Shown here: in pieces, positions 17,422 through 27,065 of the stretch
Layout: every line of letters begins with the position of its first letter
Numbering within the stretch: position 1 is the first letter of the stretch
NCBI GenBank assembly: GCA_021775005.1
Contig: JAJFIK010000063.1
Coordinates: 1-50,150 of the forward strand
Length of the DNA stretch: 50,150 nucleotides
Direction: 5' to 3'
Source: Rhodospirillales bacterium
GTDB taxonomy: Bacteria; Pseudomonadota; Alphaproteobacteria; JAJFIK01
Translations under genes and position numbers: made by a program
The notes under the pieces: generated by a model
Told to the model about the DNA's origin: nothing
Seen by the model: only the letters and a program-made list of their open reading frames with translations
The model's database searches: none

Positions 17422-19539
17422 ATGAGCACACTCTTGTGGGCTGTGATCGCATCAGGACTTCTCGCCATTATCTATGGCGCGATGACCACACGTAGTATTC
17501 TCGCTGCCCCAGCGGGCAATGAGCGCATGCAGGAAATTGCTGCGGCGATTCAAGAAGGCGCAGGCGCCTATCTCAACCGCCAATACACCACTATCGCCAT
17601 GGTCGGCGTGGTTTTGTTTGTAGCGATCATTTTCTTGCTTTCATGGCAAGTAGCCATTGGCTTTGCCATCGGTGCGGTTCTTTCCGGCGCTGCTGGCTAT
17701 GTCGGTATGTTGATTTCGGTCCGCGCCAATGTGCGCACCGCCGAAGCTGCGCGCTCCAGCCTTGCAGCTGGGCTCAATATTGCCTTCAAGTCAGGTGCTG
17801 TGACCGGGATGCTGGTCGCCGGGTTCGCACTTCTGGGCGTTACTGGCTACTACGTGATCCTCACTGAGCTTATGGGCTTTGGCCCTGGTGATCGGATGCT
17901 GGTGGACTCGCTGGTCGCGCTGGGCTTTGGTGCTTCGCTCATCTCCATTTTTGCTCGTCTAGGCGGCGGTATCTTCACCAAGGGCGCAGACGTCGGCGGT
18001 GATATGGTCGGCAAGATCGAAGCAGGCATGGCCGAAGACGACCCTCGCAACCCAGCAGCAATTGCTGACAACGTTGGTGACAACGTGGGCGATTGCGCCG
18101 GGATGGCCGCAGACCTTTTTGAAACCTACGCCGTGACCATTGTTGCGACGATGATTTTGGCGGCGATTTTCTTCGCTAATGCAGAGTATGTAACCAACAT
18201 GATGCTCTATCCCCTGGCCATCGGCGGTACCTGCGTTATTACCTCAATCATTGGTACATTCGCCGTACGCCTCGGCAAAAGTCAGAACATCATGATGGCG
18301 CTTTACAAAGGCCTTATAACCACTGGCGTTCTTTCTGTGATCGCATTGTGGCCGGTGACTGAGTACGTCGTAGGCTGGAACAATGAGTTTACCGTGAACA
18401 GTGCCAGCTTCACTGGTCAGAGCCTCTACTACTGCGGCCTCATTGGTCTTGGTGTGACGGCGTTTTTGATTTGGGTTACCGAGTACTACACCGGGACCAA
18501 CTTCCGTCCGGTGCGCTCCATTGCCGAAGCGTCAGTTTCCGGTCATGGCACCAACGTGATCCAGGGCCTGGCTGTTTCCATGGAAGCCACAGCAATTCCA
18601 GCAATTATTGTTGTGGTTGGCATTATTGCGACCTACAGCCTTGCTGGTCTTTTCGGCATAGCCATTGCGGTATCCACCATGCTGGCCCTTGCTGGAATGG
18701 TTGTCGCGCTTGATGCCTTTGGTCCGGTGACAGATAACGCCGGCGGCATTGCAGAAGGTGCCGAGCTGGAAGAAGGCGTGCGCAAAATTACTGACGCGCT
18801 TGACGCTGTAGGTAACACCACCAAAGCGGTGACCAAAGGTTACGCCATTGGCTCAGCAGGCCTTGGCGCACTTGTGCTCTTTGCAGCCTTTACTGAGGAC
18901 CTGAATTACTTTGCCGGCAACGCGACGGAGTTTCCGTTCTTTGAAGGCGTTGTCGCGGACTTCAGCCTGACCAACCCGTGGGTCATCGTGGGGCTTCTGA
19001 TTGGGGGCATGTTGCCCTACCTCTTCAGCGCCATGAGCATGCAGGCCGTGGGCCGTGCTGCACAAGGAATCGTTGAAGAAGTCCGGCGTCAGTTCAAGGA
19101 AAAACCAGGCATTATGACCGGCGCTGATCGCCCTGATTATGCCCGTGCCGTGGACATGCTCACCAAGTCAGCGATCAAAGAGATGATCGTGCCGTCATTG
19201 CTGCCGGTCCTTTCACCAATCGTGTTGTTCTTTGTGGTGATGTTTGTTGCCGACAAGTCAGCAGCCGTGTCCGCCTTGGGTGCTATGCTATTGGGTGTCA
19301 TCGTGACCGGGCTTTTTGTTGCCATCTCCATGACCGCCGGTGGCGGGGCGTGGGATAATGCCAAGAAGTACATCGAAGATGGTAACTTTGGCGGCAAGGG
19401 TTCTGAAGCTCACAAAGCATCAGTAACCGGCGATACAGTTGGCGATCCTTACAAGGATACAGCCGGCCCCGCGGTGAACCCCATGATCAAGATCGCGAAC
19501 ATTGTGGCGCTGCTTCTGTTGGCGGTGCTTGCGCATTAA
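17422..19539 (+). CDS. hppA: membrane-bound proton-translocating pyrophosphatase, K+-independent type
   Basis: A 705-aa protein with about 16 membrane spans. The pyrophosphate-binding core starts DVGGDMVGK (190-198) and continues with [17 protein letters not shown]. The second acidic cluster near the C-terminus has [15 protein letters not shown]. It couples PPi hydrolysis to proton export across the inner membrane. Residue 468 is Lys in GNTTKA; Lys here (rather than Ala) is the known marker of potassium-independent enzymes. AAAAGGACAT precedes the ATG. It stands alone after a 182-base gap and ends before a strong terminator. Confidence 0.97.
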   Translation: MSTLLWAVIASGLLAIIYGAMTTRSILAAPAGNERMQEIAAAIQEGAGAYLNRQYTTIAMVGVVLFVAIIFLLSWQVAIGFAIGAVLSGAAGYVGMLISVRANVRTAEAARSSLAAGLNIAFKSGAVTGMLVAGFALLGVTGYYVILTELMGFGPGDRMLVDSLVALGFGASLISIFARLGGGIFTKGADVGGDMVGKIEAGMAEDDPRNPAAIADNVGDNVGDCAGMAADLFETYAVTIVATMILAAIFFANAEYVTNMMLYPLAIGGTCVITSIIGTFAVRLGKSQNIMMALYKGLITTGVLSVIALWPVTEYVVGWNNEFTVNSASFTGQSLYYCGLIGLGVTAFLIWVTEYYTGTNFRPVRSIAEASVSGHGTNVIQGLAVSMEATAIPAIIVVVGIIATYSLAGLFGIAIAVSTMLALAGMVVALDAFGPVTDNAGGIAEGAELEEGVRKITDALDAVGNTTKAVTKGYAIGSAGLGALVLFAAFTEDLNYFAGNATEFPFFEGVVADFSLTNPWVIVGLLIGGMLPYLFSAMSMQAVGRAAQGIVEEVRRQFKEKPGIMTGADRPDYARAVDMLTKSAIKEMIVPSLLPVLSPIVLFFVVMFVADKSAAVSALGAMLLGVIVTGLFVAISMTAGGGAWDNAKKYIEDGNFGGKGSEAHKASVTGDTVGDPYKDTAGPAVNPMIKIANIVALLLLAVLAH

Positions 19540-19562
19540 GTCACGTACTCAGACATAAAGAA

Positions 19563-19598
19563 GGGCCGTGGGATCAGATCCTGCGGCCCTTTTTCTTT
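19563..19598. terminator. bidirectional rho-independent terminator between hppA and bamE
   Basis: The arm from 19563 (GGGCCGTGGGATC) pairs with GATCCTGCGGCCC ending at 19589, with two mispaired positions. TTTTT follows at 19590-19594. On the other strand the hairpin is followed by TTCTTT. It serves the convergent hppA and bamE-like genes. Confidence 0.8.
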
Positions 19599-19616
19599 GT
19601 CGCCCAAGCGGTGAGA

Positions 19617-20075
19617 TTATTGCGGCGTTGGAATGGAAGCTCGTCCAATGTTGCCAAGCAATTGCTCTAGGATAGTGAGCTCTCGGCCGCGCGTTGGTGT
19701 GCGACGATTGGAATAGCTCACAACCTGTCCCTGCTCGATGCCATAGTGCGCAATATCTTCAACTTTGTTTTCGTCGTCGAAGTAGATTGCAACAACTTCC
19801 CGATCGATGACTTCCTCGCGGAAGAAGGCGACGCGTTCGTGACGAGAGCGAATGTAATACCAGGCTGAATCGTCAAAGGTGCCGATCGCTGAGGGGGAGC
19901 CCAAGCTGTCCTGAACGGTCTGGCGGGAATCAGTGCCAATCGCGATTTGAGCAAGTTCTGATGCGTCCGGGACATATCCCCGGTTCCGCTCAATGGTGGA
20001 ACACCCCGCAAGGGTGGCAGCGACACAAGTGGCCACTGCGATGGCTTTAAGTCCCCCCAAGGGATGCTTGATCAT
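19617..20075 (-). CDS. bamE: BamE/SmpA-family outer membrane lipoprotein
   Basis: A 152-aa lipoprotein with a signal peptide ending in the lipobox TLAGC (Cys25), followed by the BamE domain. The segment IAIGTDSRQTVQDSLGSPS is the typical start of that domain, and WYYIRSRHERVAFF and VVAIYFDDENKVEDI continue it. It belongs to the beta-barrel assembly machinery of the outer membrane. Start at ATG 20075 is chosen because GGAGAGC lies about six bases before it; an in-frame TTG at 20090 has no such site. It is divergent from the bc1-chaperone gene, a conserved alphaproteobacterial arrangement. Confidence 0.9.
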   Translation of the reverse strand: MIKHPLGGLKAIAVATCVAATLAGCSTIERNRGYVPDASELAQIAIGTDSRQTVQDSLGSPSAIGTFDDSAWYYIRSRHERVAFFREEVIDREVVAIYFDDENKVEDIAHYGIEQGQVVSYSNRRTPTRGRELTILEQLLGNIGRASIPTPQ

Positions 20076-20185
20076 CAAATTGCTCTCCAAACCGATAACG
20101 CGACAAAGTCGGACGTTGACCTAACCCGGTCCGACGCTTAGTTCAAGCGCGCTATTGCTCTGATTTTGAAGGATATTGTCAAGAG

Positions 20186-20749
20186 ATGTTTGGCTGGGTA
20201 AGCGCACGTCTGCGAGATCGTCGCCAACGCAGAAAGGCGGCAGTGGCCCTTGTCCATAGGGTCTTTGAGGCTGCACGTCAGCCAGCGCTCTACACCAAGG
20301 GCGGCGTGGCAGATACCTTCACGGGGCGCTTTGACCTTTCCTCACTCCATGCGGGGCTGGTGCTGCGGGTTTTGCGGCGGCGTCCGGGGCTCGAGCGCTT
20401 GGCCCAGGCATTTGCCGATGAATTCTTTGCAGAAATCGATGATTCCTTTCGCCGGTTGGGCGTAGGGGACGCCGCCATTGCCCGGCGGGTGAGGGGATCA
20501 GCGGAGGGGTTCTATGGCCGCCTGAAGGCCTATGACGACGCCCTTAATGCTGGTGGCATCGACACGCTTGGCGTTGCCCTTGCGCGCAATCTCTATGCCG
20601 CCGAGGAGCCAAGTGCCGAGTGTCTTGGCGTCATGGCAGAATATGCTTTGCGCATTGTGGGCATGCTCAATGTTGTTGAGCGCTCTAGCTGGCAGCAGGG
20701 TGAGATAGAGTTCCTATGCTTTGAGGGAGGTATGGATCATGGCGCCTAA
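20186..20749 (+). CDS. ubiquinol-cytochrome c chaperone family protein (CBP3/UQCC1-like)
   Basis: A 187-aa helical protein. The signature regions LYTKGGVADTFTGRFDLSSLHAGLVLRVL, FADEFFAEIDDSFRRLGVGDAAI and FYGRLKAYDDAL match the bacterial ubiquinol-cytochrome c chaperone family, homologous to yeast Cbp3, which helps cytochrome b assembly in the bc1 complex. It is basic at the N-terminus. It overlaps the DUF177 gene by 11 bases in a different frame, so the two are coupled. Confidence 0.88.
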   Translation: MFGWVSARLRDRRQRRKAAVALVHRVFEAARQPALYTKGGVADTFTGRFDLSSLHAGLVLRVLRRRPGLERLAQAFADEFFAEIDDSFRRLGVGDAAIARRVRGSAEGFYGRLKAYDDALNAGGIDTLGVALARNLYAAEEPSAECLGVMAEYALRIVGMLNVVERSSWQQGEIEFLCFEGGMDHGA

Positions 20750-21275
20750 AGAGGACTTCTCCCGGCCGGTTCAAATTGGCGAGATTGGTGTTGGGGGGCT
20801 TGAATTTGCCATCGAGGCTGATGCGGATGAGCAGAACTTATTGGCAACGCTTCTTGGAGTTGTCACTGTCAACTCTTTGTCCGGACTGGCGCATGTCCAA
20901 CGCTGGCGAAAGGGCGGGGCGCATTTGATTGTCGAGCTGAATGCCAACATCAGACAGACCTGTGTCGCTACTCTTGAGGATTTTGACTCAGACTTTCAGT
21001 GTCGAATCGAACGCCACTTTGCCGATCCTCGCGACAAGATTCTTACTGCCATAGACGAAGCGGAGCTGGTGGTGGAGCCGGATGGGGACGATGGGCCAGA
21101 ACCGTTGTCGGGCCCTGGGTTTGATGTCGGCCACGTCATCATTGAGCATCTCGCGCTGATCCTTGACCCCTACCCAAGGCGCCCGGAGGCGGAATTTGTG
21201 GAGCATCAAGAGGGGCCAGCCAAAGTCTCGCCCTTTGCTGCGCTCCAGGCCTTAAAAAACGAGAAAGATCAATGA
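20739..21275 (+). CDS. yceD: YceD/DUF177 family protein
   Basis: A 178-aa acidic protein of the DUF177 family. It has the central ANIRQTCVATLEDFDSDF segment, which in relatives carries the conserved CVRCL-like region, and a C-terminal VDLG-like stretch (FDVGHVIIEHLALILDPYPRRP). YceD homologues are tied to 23S rRNA metabolism and are usually encoded just before rpmF or plsX, as here. ATG 20739 is supported by GAGGGAGG eight bases upstream. Confidence 0.87.
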   Translation: MAPKEDFSRPVQIGEIGVGGLEFAIEADADEQNLLATLLGVVTVNSLSGLAHVQRWRKGGAHLIVELNANIRQTCVATLEDFDSDFQCRIERHFADPRDKILTAIDEAELVVEPDGDDGPEPLSGPGFDVGHVIIEHLALILDPYPRRPEAEFVEHQEGPAKVSPFAALQALKNEKDQ

Positions 21276-21295
21276 TTTAGCCAGATACCAATTGA

Positions 21296-21307
21296 CCCTC
21301 GCGAGGG
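21296..21307. repeat. 12-bp perfect palindrome upstream of rpmF
   Basis: CCCTCGCGAGGG lies 20 bases after the yceD stop and about 125 bases before rpmF. It could form a short hairpin or be a binding site. No T tract follows. Confidence 0.3.
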
Positions 21308-21433
21308 TGTTGTGTTTGGCGAAAATATCTGTATGTTCCGCGACCTTACGACTGGGAGGCGGCTTTGAGCTGACCTCGCGCGCCCGGTTCAAAGAGTTTA
21401 GAGCTTCAACACCTTTAGAGCAGAGACAAGACG

Positions 21434-21619
21434 ATGGCCGTTCCTAAGAGGAAAACTACTCCTTCGCGCCGCAACATGCGCCGTGCCCATGATGCACTGG
21501 TCGCAACGGCAACCAACGAGTGCCCCAATTGCGGTGAAATCAAACGCCCGCACCATATTTGCGCCTCATGCGGCCATTATGACGGCCGTGAAGTGATTGA
21601 GGCGGAAGGGTCGCTCTAA
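21434..21619 (+). CDS. rpmF: 50S ribosomal protein L32
   Basis: A 61-aa basic protein starting [20 protein letters not shown], the universal L32 N-terminus. The zinc-ribbon cysteines CPNC...CASC lie in the second half. The order yceD-rpmF-plsX-fabH links ribosome and fatty-acid/phospholipid synthesis genes. The 158 bases upstream probably contain its promoter. Confidence 0.97.
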   Translation: MAVPKRKTTPSRRNMRRAHDALVATATNECPNCGEIKRPHHICASCGHYDGREVIEAEGSL

Positions 21620-21647
21620 ATCCCTTGCGCCCGGCGGGGGCCAAACA

Positions 21648-22730
21648 TTGAGCAATGAAATCAAAATAGCTGTTGATGCCATGGGCGGCGACCACGCCCC
21701 CGGTAGTGTCATCGACGGTTGCGCCATTTCCTATGAGCGCCATCCCTCCGTTCGTTTTTTGTTGTTTGGGGACGAGGCAAAAATCAGAGCTGAGCTTGCG
21801 CGCCACCCCGGGCTTGAAGCTCACGTCGAAATTCACCACACCCCCGACGCTGTTCCCATGGATGCCAAACCGGCCCAGGCGGTCAGGCAGGGCCGCAAAT
21901 CTTCCATGGCCATGGCGATTACATCGGTGAAGGTCAAGCGCGCGGCAGCAGTAGTTTCTGCTGGCAGCACAGGCGCGCTCATGGCCATGTCGCTGATTCA
22001 ATTGCGCACCTTCCCAGGCGTGAGCCGCCCAGCCATTGCTGCCATCTGGCCCACCATTACCGGCGAGACGCTGGTTCTTGATGTCGGCGCCAATGTGGAA
22101 TCCACCATCAAGCAGCTGGTTGATTTTGCTGTCTTGGGTGAGGCTTTTGCCCACGCGGTGATGAAACGGGAGCGACCAAAAGTGGGGCTGTTAAACATCG
22201 GCTCCGAAGATCTCAAAGGCAACGATGTCGTTAAAGCTGCCGATACCTTACTGCGCGCCGCCAATCTTCCCATCGACTATGTGGGCTACGTTGAAGGCGA
22301 TGACATTAGCGGCGGCGAGATTGATGTGGTTGTGACCGATGGCTTTAGCGGCAACATTGCGCTTAAAACCGCTGAGGGGACCGCCAAGCTTGTGGCGCAT
22401 TATCTACGCAGCGCGATGCAATCATCTTTGCTGTCAAAGATTGGCGCCGTGCTGGCCTCCGGCGCGTTTAATATATTACGCAAGAAGATGGATCCCCGCA
22501 GTGCCAACGGCGGTGTGTTTCTTGGCCTTAATGGTCTGGTGGTGAAAAGCCACGGCGGCACGGACGGCCTTGGCTATGCCAGCGCGCTTGATCTGGCCAT
22601 TGAGCTTGCCGATAGCGATTTTAATGATGACATTACCCATGCGCTTTCGCTTGTGAACGAGAAGGTCGTGGTCGCTGAAGCGGAACTTAAGGCAGAGAAA
22701 GCACGCAAGAAGGACGCAGCAGTACAGTGA
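21648..22730 (+). CDS. plsX: phosphate acyltransferase PlsX
   Basis: A 360-aa protein. [12 protein letters not shown] near the N-terminus and [18 protein letters not shown] and VVTDGFSGN further on are PlsX hallmarks. It makes acyl-phosphate from acyl-ACP for phospholipid synthesis. The start is uncertain: I choose TTG 21648, preceded by a GGGGG tract at the right distance. The open frame to TTG 21597 would overlap rpmF. Its stop overlaps fabH (GTGA). Confidence 0.94.
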   Translation: MSNEIKIAVDAMGGDHAPGSVIDGCAISYERHPSVRFLLFGDEAKIRAELARHPGLEAHVEIHHTPDAVPMDAKPAQAVRQGRKSSMAMAITSVKVKRAAAVVSAGSTGALMAMSLIQLRTFPGVSRPAIAAIWPTITGETLVLDVGANVESTIKQLVDFAVLGEAFAHAVMKRERPKVGLLNIGSEDLKGNDVVKAADTLLRAANLPIDYVGYVEGDDISGGEIDVVVTDGFSGNIALKTAEGTAKLVAHYLRSAMQSSLLSKIGAVLASGAFNILRKKMDPRSANGGVFLGLNGLVVKSHGGTDGLGYASALDLAIELADSDFNDDITHALSLVNEKVVVAEAELKAEKARKKDAAVQ

Positions 22731-23704
22731 GCGTTATTAGATCCATTCTAACGGGGGTCGGGTCCTACCTCCCTGACCGCATTTTGACCAACGCTGAAAT
22801 GGCCGAATTGGTCGATACAAGCGATGAGTGGATTCAGGCGCGCACGGGCATCAAGCAACGCCATATTGCAGCCCAAGGCGAGCTGACCTCAGATCTTGCC
22901 CTGGCTGCAGCAAGAGAAGCGTTGACGGATGCAGGGCTTGAAGGCCGCGACCTTGACCTTATCATCGTTGCCACCGCGACCCCTGACCAAACCTTCCCGG
23001 CCACAGCGACCAAAGTACAGGCCGCCCTTGGCATGACCACTGGCGCCGCCTTTGATCTTCAAGCGGTATGCAGCGGTTTCATATTTGCCCTTGCCACCGC
23101 AAATAGTTTCATCAGAACGCAGCAGGCCAAGCGAGTGTTACTCATTGGCGCTGAAACCTTTTCTCGCATTCTCGATTGGGAAGATCGCAGCACCTGTGTG
23201 CTTTTTGGCGATGGCGCGGGCGCCATGGTTTTTGAAGCGGGCGAGGGCGAGGGCAGCAACGAAGACAAAGGCATCCTTGCCACTCATTTACGCTCTGACG
23301 GGCGTCAGCATGATCTTCTTTATGTGGATGGGGGGCCTTCTTCAACCCAAACCACGGGGCATCTGCGCATGAATGGCCCTGGCGTGTTTCGCCATGCCAT
23401 TACCAACATAACTGAGGCGGTAAACTCATCCCTTGACGAGACCGGCCTTAACGCGGCGGACATCGACTGGTTCGTCCCTCACCAGGCCAACCAACGCATT
23501 TTGGATGGCACGGCCAAGAAGCTCGGCATCAGCACCGACAGAATTATTTCCACGGTGGGACTTCACGGCAATACATCCGCCGCATCGGTACCACTGGCCT
23601 ATGCAGTGGCGCGGGCCGATGGGCGCATTAAAGACGGCGACCTTGTGCTCATGGAGGCCATGGGCGGGGGCTTCACCTGGGGCTCGGCGCTGGTTCGCGT
23701 CTAA
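22727..23704 (+). CDS. fabH: 3-oxoacyl-[acyl-carrier-protein] synthase III
   Basis: A 325-aa thiolase-fold enzyme with the catalytic triad Cys115 (LQAVCSGF), His252 (VPHQANQRI) and Asn282 (LHGNTSAAS). It condenses acetyl-CoA with malonyl-ACP to start fatty-acid synthesis. The GTG start overlaps the plsX stop by four bases. The [14 protein letters not shown]-terminus is complete. Confidence 0.97.
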   Translation: MSVIRSILTGVGSYLPDRILTNAEMAELVDTSDEWIQARTGIKQRHIAAQGELTSDLALAAAREALTDAGLEGRDLDLIIVATATPDQTFPATATKVQAALGMTTGAAFDLQAVCSGFIFALATANSFIRTQQAKRVLLIGAETFSRILDWEDRSTCVLFGDGAGAMVFEAGEGEGSNEDKGILATHLRSDGRQHDLLYVDGGPSSTQTTGHLRMNGPGVFRHAITNITEAVNSSLDETGLNAADIDWFVPHQANQRILDGTAKKLGISTDRIISTVGLHGNTSAASVPLAYAVARADGRIKDGDLVLMEAMGGGFTWGSALVRV

Positions 23705-23768
23705 GCCTTGCCTGTGACATGCGCGCCACGGGGCACATGCCCACCATCCCTTTGATTTCATTTACTTA

Positions 23769-23797
23769 TTGACCTCCTGCGAGGTGATCCTTAGGGT
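23769..23797 (+). promoter_or_regulatory. putative promoter of ihfA
   Basis: TTGACC (23769-23774), a 17-base spacer and TAGGGT (23792-23797), 34 bases before ATG 23831. The -35 is strong and the -10 weak. Confidence 0.4.
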
Positions 23798-23830
23798 TTT
23801 CCACCTTGGGGATGACGAAGGAGCGGTCTG

Positions 23831-24145
23831 ATGACCAAGCGTACGCTCACGCGCGCTGATTTGGCTGAAGCGGTCTATCAAGAGGTAGGTCTTTCAAGAA
23901 GCGAGTCGGCACAGCTGGTAGAATCGGTGCTCAATGAGGTTGCCGATACGCTGGTTAAAGGCGAGACCGTAAAGCTTTCTTCTTTCGGGTCTTTTCAGGT
24001 TCGACAGAAAAGCGGACGCGTGGGCCGCAACCCCAAAACCGGGGAAGAAGTGCCCATTGAACCACGCCGCGTTCTTGTCTTCCGGGCCTCGCATGTTTTG
24101 AAGGACCGCATAAACAGCACCTTGTCGGCCGACGCCGCGGAATAA
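23831..24145 (+). CDS. ihfA: integration host factor subunit alpha
   Basis: A 104-aa DNA-bending protein of the HU/IHF family. It has the ordered segments [38 protein letters not shown] and [12 protein letters not shown], where the last carries the intercalating-loop Pro region (RNPKTGE). It has the usual alpha-subunit length. It works with IHF-beta in nucleoid structure, recombination and promoter bending. The fabH-ihfA-merR order is conserved in alphaproteobacteria. Confidence 0.95.
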   Translation: MTKRTLTRADLAEAVYQEVGLSRSESAQLVESVLNEVADTLVKGETVKLSSFGSFQVRQKSGRVGRNPKTGEEVPIEPRRVLVFRASHVLKDRINSTLSADAAE

Positions 24146-24182
24146 CCCGCCGGCGCGCATAAGCCGATAGGGGTATGATAAG

Positions 24183-24752
24183 GTGAGCGCTCTGAGGAAG
24201 TCTCCGGACGCATTCCGGACCATCAGCGAAGTGGCCGACGATCTCGACGTGCCGCAGCATGTCTTGCGTTTCTGGGAAACGAAATTCGCTCAAGTCAAAC
24301 CTCTCAAACGTGCCGGCGGACGGCGCTATTATCGCCCTGAGGACATTGATCTTCTGCGCGGTATCCGCACGCTTCTCTACAGCGATGGCTTCACCATCAA
24401 AGGGGTGCAGCGGGTGTTTCGGGAGCAGGGTCTGCGTTATGTCATTGAAACCGGCCGCATGGCTGCGCGCGAAAGCACGGCGGCAGCTGCGGAGCGTCCT
24501 TTGCCGGTCTCGCGCACCCATTCAGGAACCGCAACCGGCGACACTGAGGCACCGCCCCAAGCCACCATTGATCCGCTTGCAGCGCCCATCGTAGCGACAC
24601 CAATAGAAGTGCCTGACGGCTCCTTGTCGTCACGGCAACGCTCAGCGCTCAGCTCCATTCTTGATGAGCTTGAAGACATGCAAAACCAACTGGCCAAGGG
24701 TCGCACAAGGGCGCAGGCCGTTGTCTTCAAGCTGGATCAAGAGATCGCCTGA
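24183..24752 (+). CDS. MerR-family transcriptional regulator
   Basis: A 189-aa protein with an N-terminal MerR winged helix-turn-helix ([25 protein letters not shown], then [17 protein letters not shown]). A Pro/Thr/Ala-rich linker (about 100-145) leads to a C-terminal helix likely to be a coiled coil ([18 protein letters not shown]). No effector-binding cysteines are present. It starts with GTG 24183. This ihfA-adjacent MerR protein is widespread in alphaproteobacteria, but its regulon is unknown to me. Confidence 0.88.
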   Translation: MSALRKSPDAFRTISEVADDLDVPQHVLRFWETKFAQVKPLKRAGGRRYYRPEDIDLLRGIRTLLYSDGFTIKGVQRVFREQGLRYVIETGRMAARESTAAAAERPLPVSRTHSGTATGDTEAPPQATIDPLAAPIVATPIEVPDGSLSSRQRSALSSILDELEDMQNQLAKGRTRAQAVVFKLDQEIA

Positions 24753-24769
24753 AAGCCGGTCATCATGGC

Positions 24770-24798
24770 TTGCGGGCCCGAGGGGCGGTCGATATAGT
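24770..24798 (+). promoter_or_regulatory. promoter of tRNA-Pro(GGG)
   Basis: TTGCGG (24770-24775), exactly 17 bases, then TATAGT (24793-24798). The mature tRNA starts 41 bases after the -10. A good sigma70-type match. Confidence 0.6.
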
Positions 24799-24839
24799 CC
24801 GCGCCCTTAGTCGACCCCCCAACTTAATCGACCAATGAT

Positions 24840-24916
24840 CGGAACGTAGCGCAGCCTGGTAGCGCACTTGTCTGGGGGACAAGGGGTCGTGGGTTCGAAT
24901 CCCGCCGTTCCGACCA
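24840..24916 (+). tRNA. tRNA-Pro (anticodon GGG)
   Basis: A 77-base cloverleaf. The acceptor CGGAACG pairs with CGTTCCG, followed by A and an encoded CCA (24914-24916). The anticodon stem CTTGT/ACAAG encloses the loop CTGGGGG, giving anticodon GGG. The T arm GGTTCGAAT is normal. It reads CCC and CCU codons. Confidence 0.95.
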
Positions 24917-25233
24917 TTTCTCCCTCGAAAAATAACGTTAATAGGTTTGGATCAACAGGCGTTGCCGTCGGGCCACACCATTCATTTGTATGGCGCCTTT
25001 ATTTGCATAAACCGGGCCTTTCCGTTGATTTCGCATGGTTGTCCGACGTCGTGAACGATCAAGTACAGGCCGTAATTGGCGCAATCACGAAGCCCTCGGC
25101 GGAAGAATAACTTGTAAGCCCAGCACCGCGGCACAAAACTAGTCCCGACCAATGCAACCGAGCGCGGGGGATGTCGGTTGCACGCCAAAATTATATTTCG
25201 TCGTCCCCCACAGCTGAAGCTCGGGAGGCGAAC
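24917..25233. other. 317-base interval without a convincing gene
   Basis: Between tRNA-Pro and the RTX gene. Open frames exist on both strands (for example to 25110 on plus), but the plus frame runs through the tRNA and neither has a ribosome binding site. The last bases hold GGGAGG at 25223-25228, the ribosome binding site of the RTX gene. No terminator or promoter of clear quality was seen. Confidence 0.5.
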
Positions 25234-26973
25234 ATGGCAGTATTCAATGGGACAAGTGGTAATGACTTTATTAGTGGCGGGGCTGGTGATGATGAAATAA
25301 ATGGCTTTGCCGGTAATGATGGACTTCGAGGTTTTGGTGGTAACGATGTCTTGAATGGCGGCGACGGAGACGACCGTCTGGAAGGTCGCGACGGAGATGA
25401 TATTTTAACCGGAGGAGACGGCAGAGACATCTTTGTATTTCGGCAATTCGGCGGCGATGGTGTCGACACAATTACAGACTTTGAAGTTGGTGTGGATCTT
25501 ATAGAACTTCCATTTGGTGGCATTCAGTTTGATGACCTAACCATCACACAGGTTGGCAGTGACACCGTCATCAGCCATAGTAATACGTTTTACTCCGTCA
25601 ATATCACCCTCTTGAATGTTGATGCCTCAACAATTGATGGGACTATTTTCACCACCCCTTTGTTCACCGATGGGGACGACGTTGTTACGCTCACCCAACA
25701 GCCGGGTTTTTTCTCTGGTTATTTCGTACAGACCGGTGCCGGGAATGATGTCATAACCATGGAAGCATTGCTCGGATATGCCGCACTGGGCGCGGGCGAT
25801 GACACCATTTTTGTTAGCTCAGTGTTCGATTATGGTACGACGATTTTTGGTGACGATGCCGACCTTTTGAACGACACAAATGATGGCAATGACACCATCT
25901 ACATTGCCGGCCTATATGCAGAAGTTCAAGGGGAGGGGGGTGACGACTTCATCGATATTGGTGCTGCTCAGTTTTCGCCATTTAATAATTGGTCAACCTC
26001 GGGCGTTTTCGGCGGATCTGGCAACGATACCATCATCAGTGGTCTATTCGACGATTTCATCAGTGGCGGGTCCGGCGCGGATGTGTTCGCCTTCCGCACC
26101 ATATTTGGCAAGGACATCATTCGCGATTTTGAAGACGGCGTGGATATGCTCGACATGACAGAGGCTGGCGTGACGGCCTTTGAGGACATGTCCATATATC
26201 AGCTGGGCTCTGACACTGTCGTTCAAGTGGGCAACAATGCTGTCATCCTTGCCGGCATTGACGCCGCTGACATTACCGCAGACGACTTCGTCGGCCTTGG
26301 TGCTGGCGGCGGCGGCGGCGGCGGCGGTGGCGGAGGTGGCAACGAGCTTATCGGCACGCCGGACGCAGAGGTCCTTGATGCCTCGGCCGAAACCGATGGC
26401 TTTATCATTTCCGGCCTTGGGGGCAACGACACGCTGATCGGCGGCAGTGGCGGGGACACCCTTTCAGGCGGTCCCGGCACGGACGATGTTACCGGCGGGG
26501 CGGGCGCAGATACATTTGTCTATGTTGATGGCGACGGTGTTGAACGCATTTCCGATTTTGATCCCAGCAGCGGTGATGTCATTGATCTGACCGGCGCGAC
26601 CGGTGTTTCATCCTTTGCTGACCTTCAGGCTAGCTGGACCGCGCGCGCAACATTAACGCGCATCAATTTGCCCGATGGCGGGACTATCGTTCTGACTGGC
26701 GTCACGTCCGATCAACTGAGCGCCGATGACTTCATTTTTTCCGGTGGGGCGGGGCCGTTATCGGTTCCAAATAGCTCCGAGAGCGACGATGGGGGTGCGT
26801 CGATCATTGGTGATCTCCTCGCTCCCAGCCTTCCAGATCTTGGTAGCCCCGGCGATATTACCGGAAGTGCAGATAATGTATGGGCAATAGAGGACCGGGC
26901 CGAAGGATTTGACGGGCATCAACCGCTTGGCGATTTTGTGTCATTCCAGATATGGGATGATTTTTTGCTCTAA
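25234..26973 (+). CDS. RTX (hemolysin-type calcium-binding repeat) secreted protein
   Basis: A 579-aa acidic protein. Nonapeptide repeats GGxGxDxhx form at least three blocks: residues about 10-70 (GNDFISGGAGDDEINGF and following), a central block about 265-290, and a C-terminal block about 385-430. Each block is followed by a module of the type DxITDFExGxDxIEL found in serralysin C-terminal regions. A run of about a dozen glycines near residues 358-369 links two halves. There is no N-terminal signal peptide, and the hydrophobic/acidic C-terminus (FQIWDDFLL) fits a type I secretion signal. ATG 25234 is chosen for its GGGAGG site; 21 in-frame codons upstream are not RTX-like. No ABC exporter genes are adjacent. 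No catalytic domain is visible, so a structural or adhesive surface role is likely but unproven. Confidence 0.85.
   Translation: MAVFNGTSGNDFISGGAGDDEINGFAGNDGLRGFGGNDVLNGGDGDDRLEGRDGDDILTGGDGRDIFVFRQFGGDGVDTITDFEVGVDLIELPFGGIQFDDLTITQVGSDTVISHSNTFYSVNITLLNVDASTIDGTIFTTPLFTDGDDVVTLTQQPGFFSGYFVQTGAGNDVITMEALLGYAALGAGDDTIFVSSVFDYGTTIFGDDADLLNDTNDGNDTIYIAGLYAEVQGEGGDDFIDIGAAQFSPFNNWSTSGVFGGSGNDTIISGLFDDFISGGSGADVFAFRTIFGKDIIRDFEDGVDMLDMTEAGVTAFEDMSIYQLGSDTVVQVGNNAVILAGIDAADITADDFVGLGAGGGGGGGGGGGGNELIGTPDAEVLDASAETDGFIISGLGGNDTLIGGSGGDTLSGGPGTDDVTGGAGADTFVYVDGDGVERISDFDPSSGDVIDLTGATGVSSFADLQASWTARATLTRINLPDGGTIVLTGVTSDQLSADDFIFSGGAGPLSVPNSSESDDGGASIIGDLLAPSLPDLGSPGDITGSADNVWAIEDRAEGFDGHQPLGDFVSFQIWDDFLL
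26305..26326 (+). repeat. GGC trinucleotide repeat coding polyglycine
   Basis: Consecutive GGC codons inside the RTX gene, extended on both sides by other Gly codons (26299-26340). As an in-frame triplet repeat it may vary in length without breaking the gene. Confidence 0.7.
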
Positions 26974-27020
26974 GTCGGACTTGGCGGGCGAGTTGTTTGG
27001 CTCCCAACAAATCTGCCGGT

Positions 27021-27036
27021 CTTAACCTCCGTTAAG
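27021..27036. promoter_or_regulatory. inverted repeat CTTAAC-N4-GTTAAG upstream of the DUF2334 gene
   Basis: Arms at 27021-27026 and 27031-27036, 30 bases before ATG 27066. It resembles the alphaproteobacterial CtrA box (TTAA-N7-TTAA), but the spacing between the TTAA units is six rather than seven. It may be an operator of another kind. Confidence 0.3.
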
Positions 27037-27065
27037 GTTTCTGTGGTCCTCTCAGCCTCAGAGCC

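Noticed and set aside
24868-25110. 80-codon open frame starting inside tRNA-Pro(GGG)
   Set aside because: Its first part is a translation of the tRNA; there is no ribosome binding site. The rest is not recognisable.
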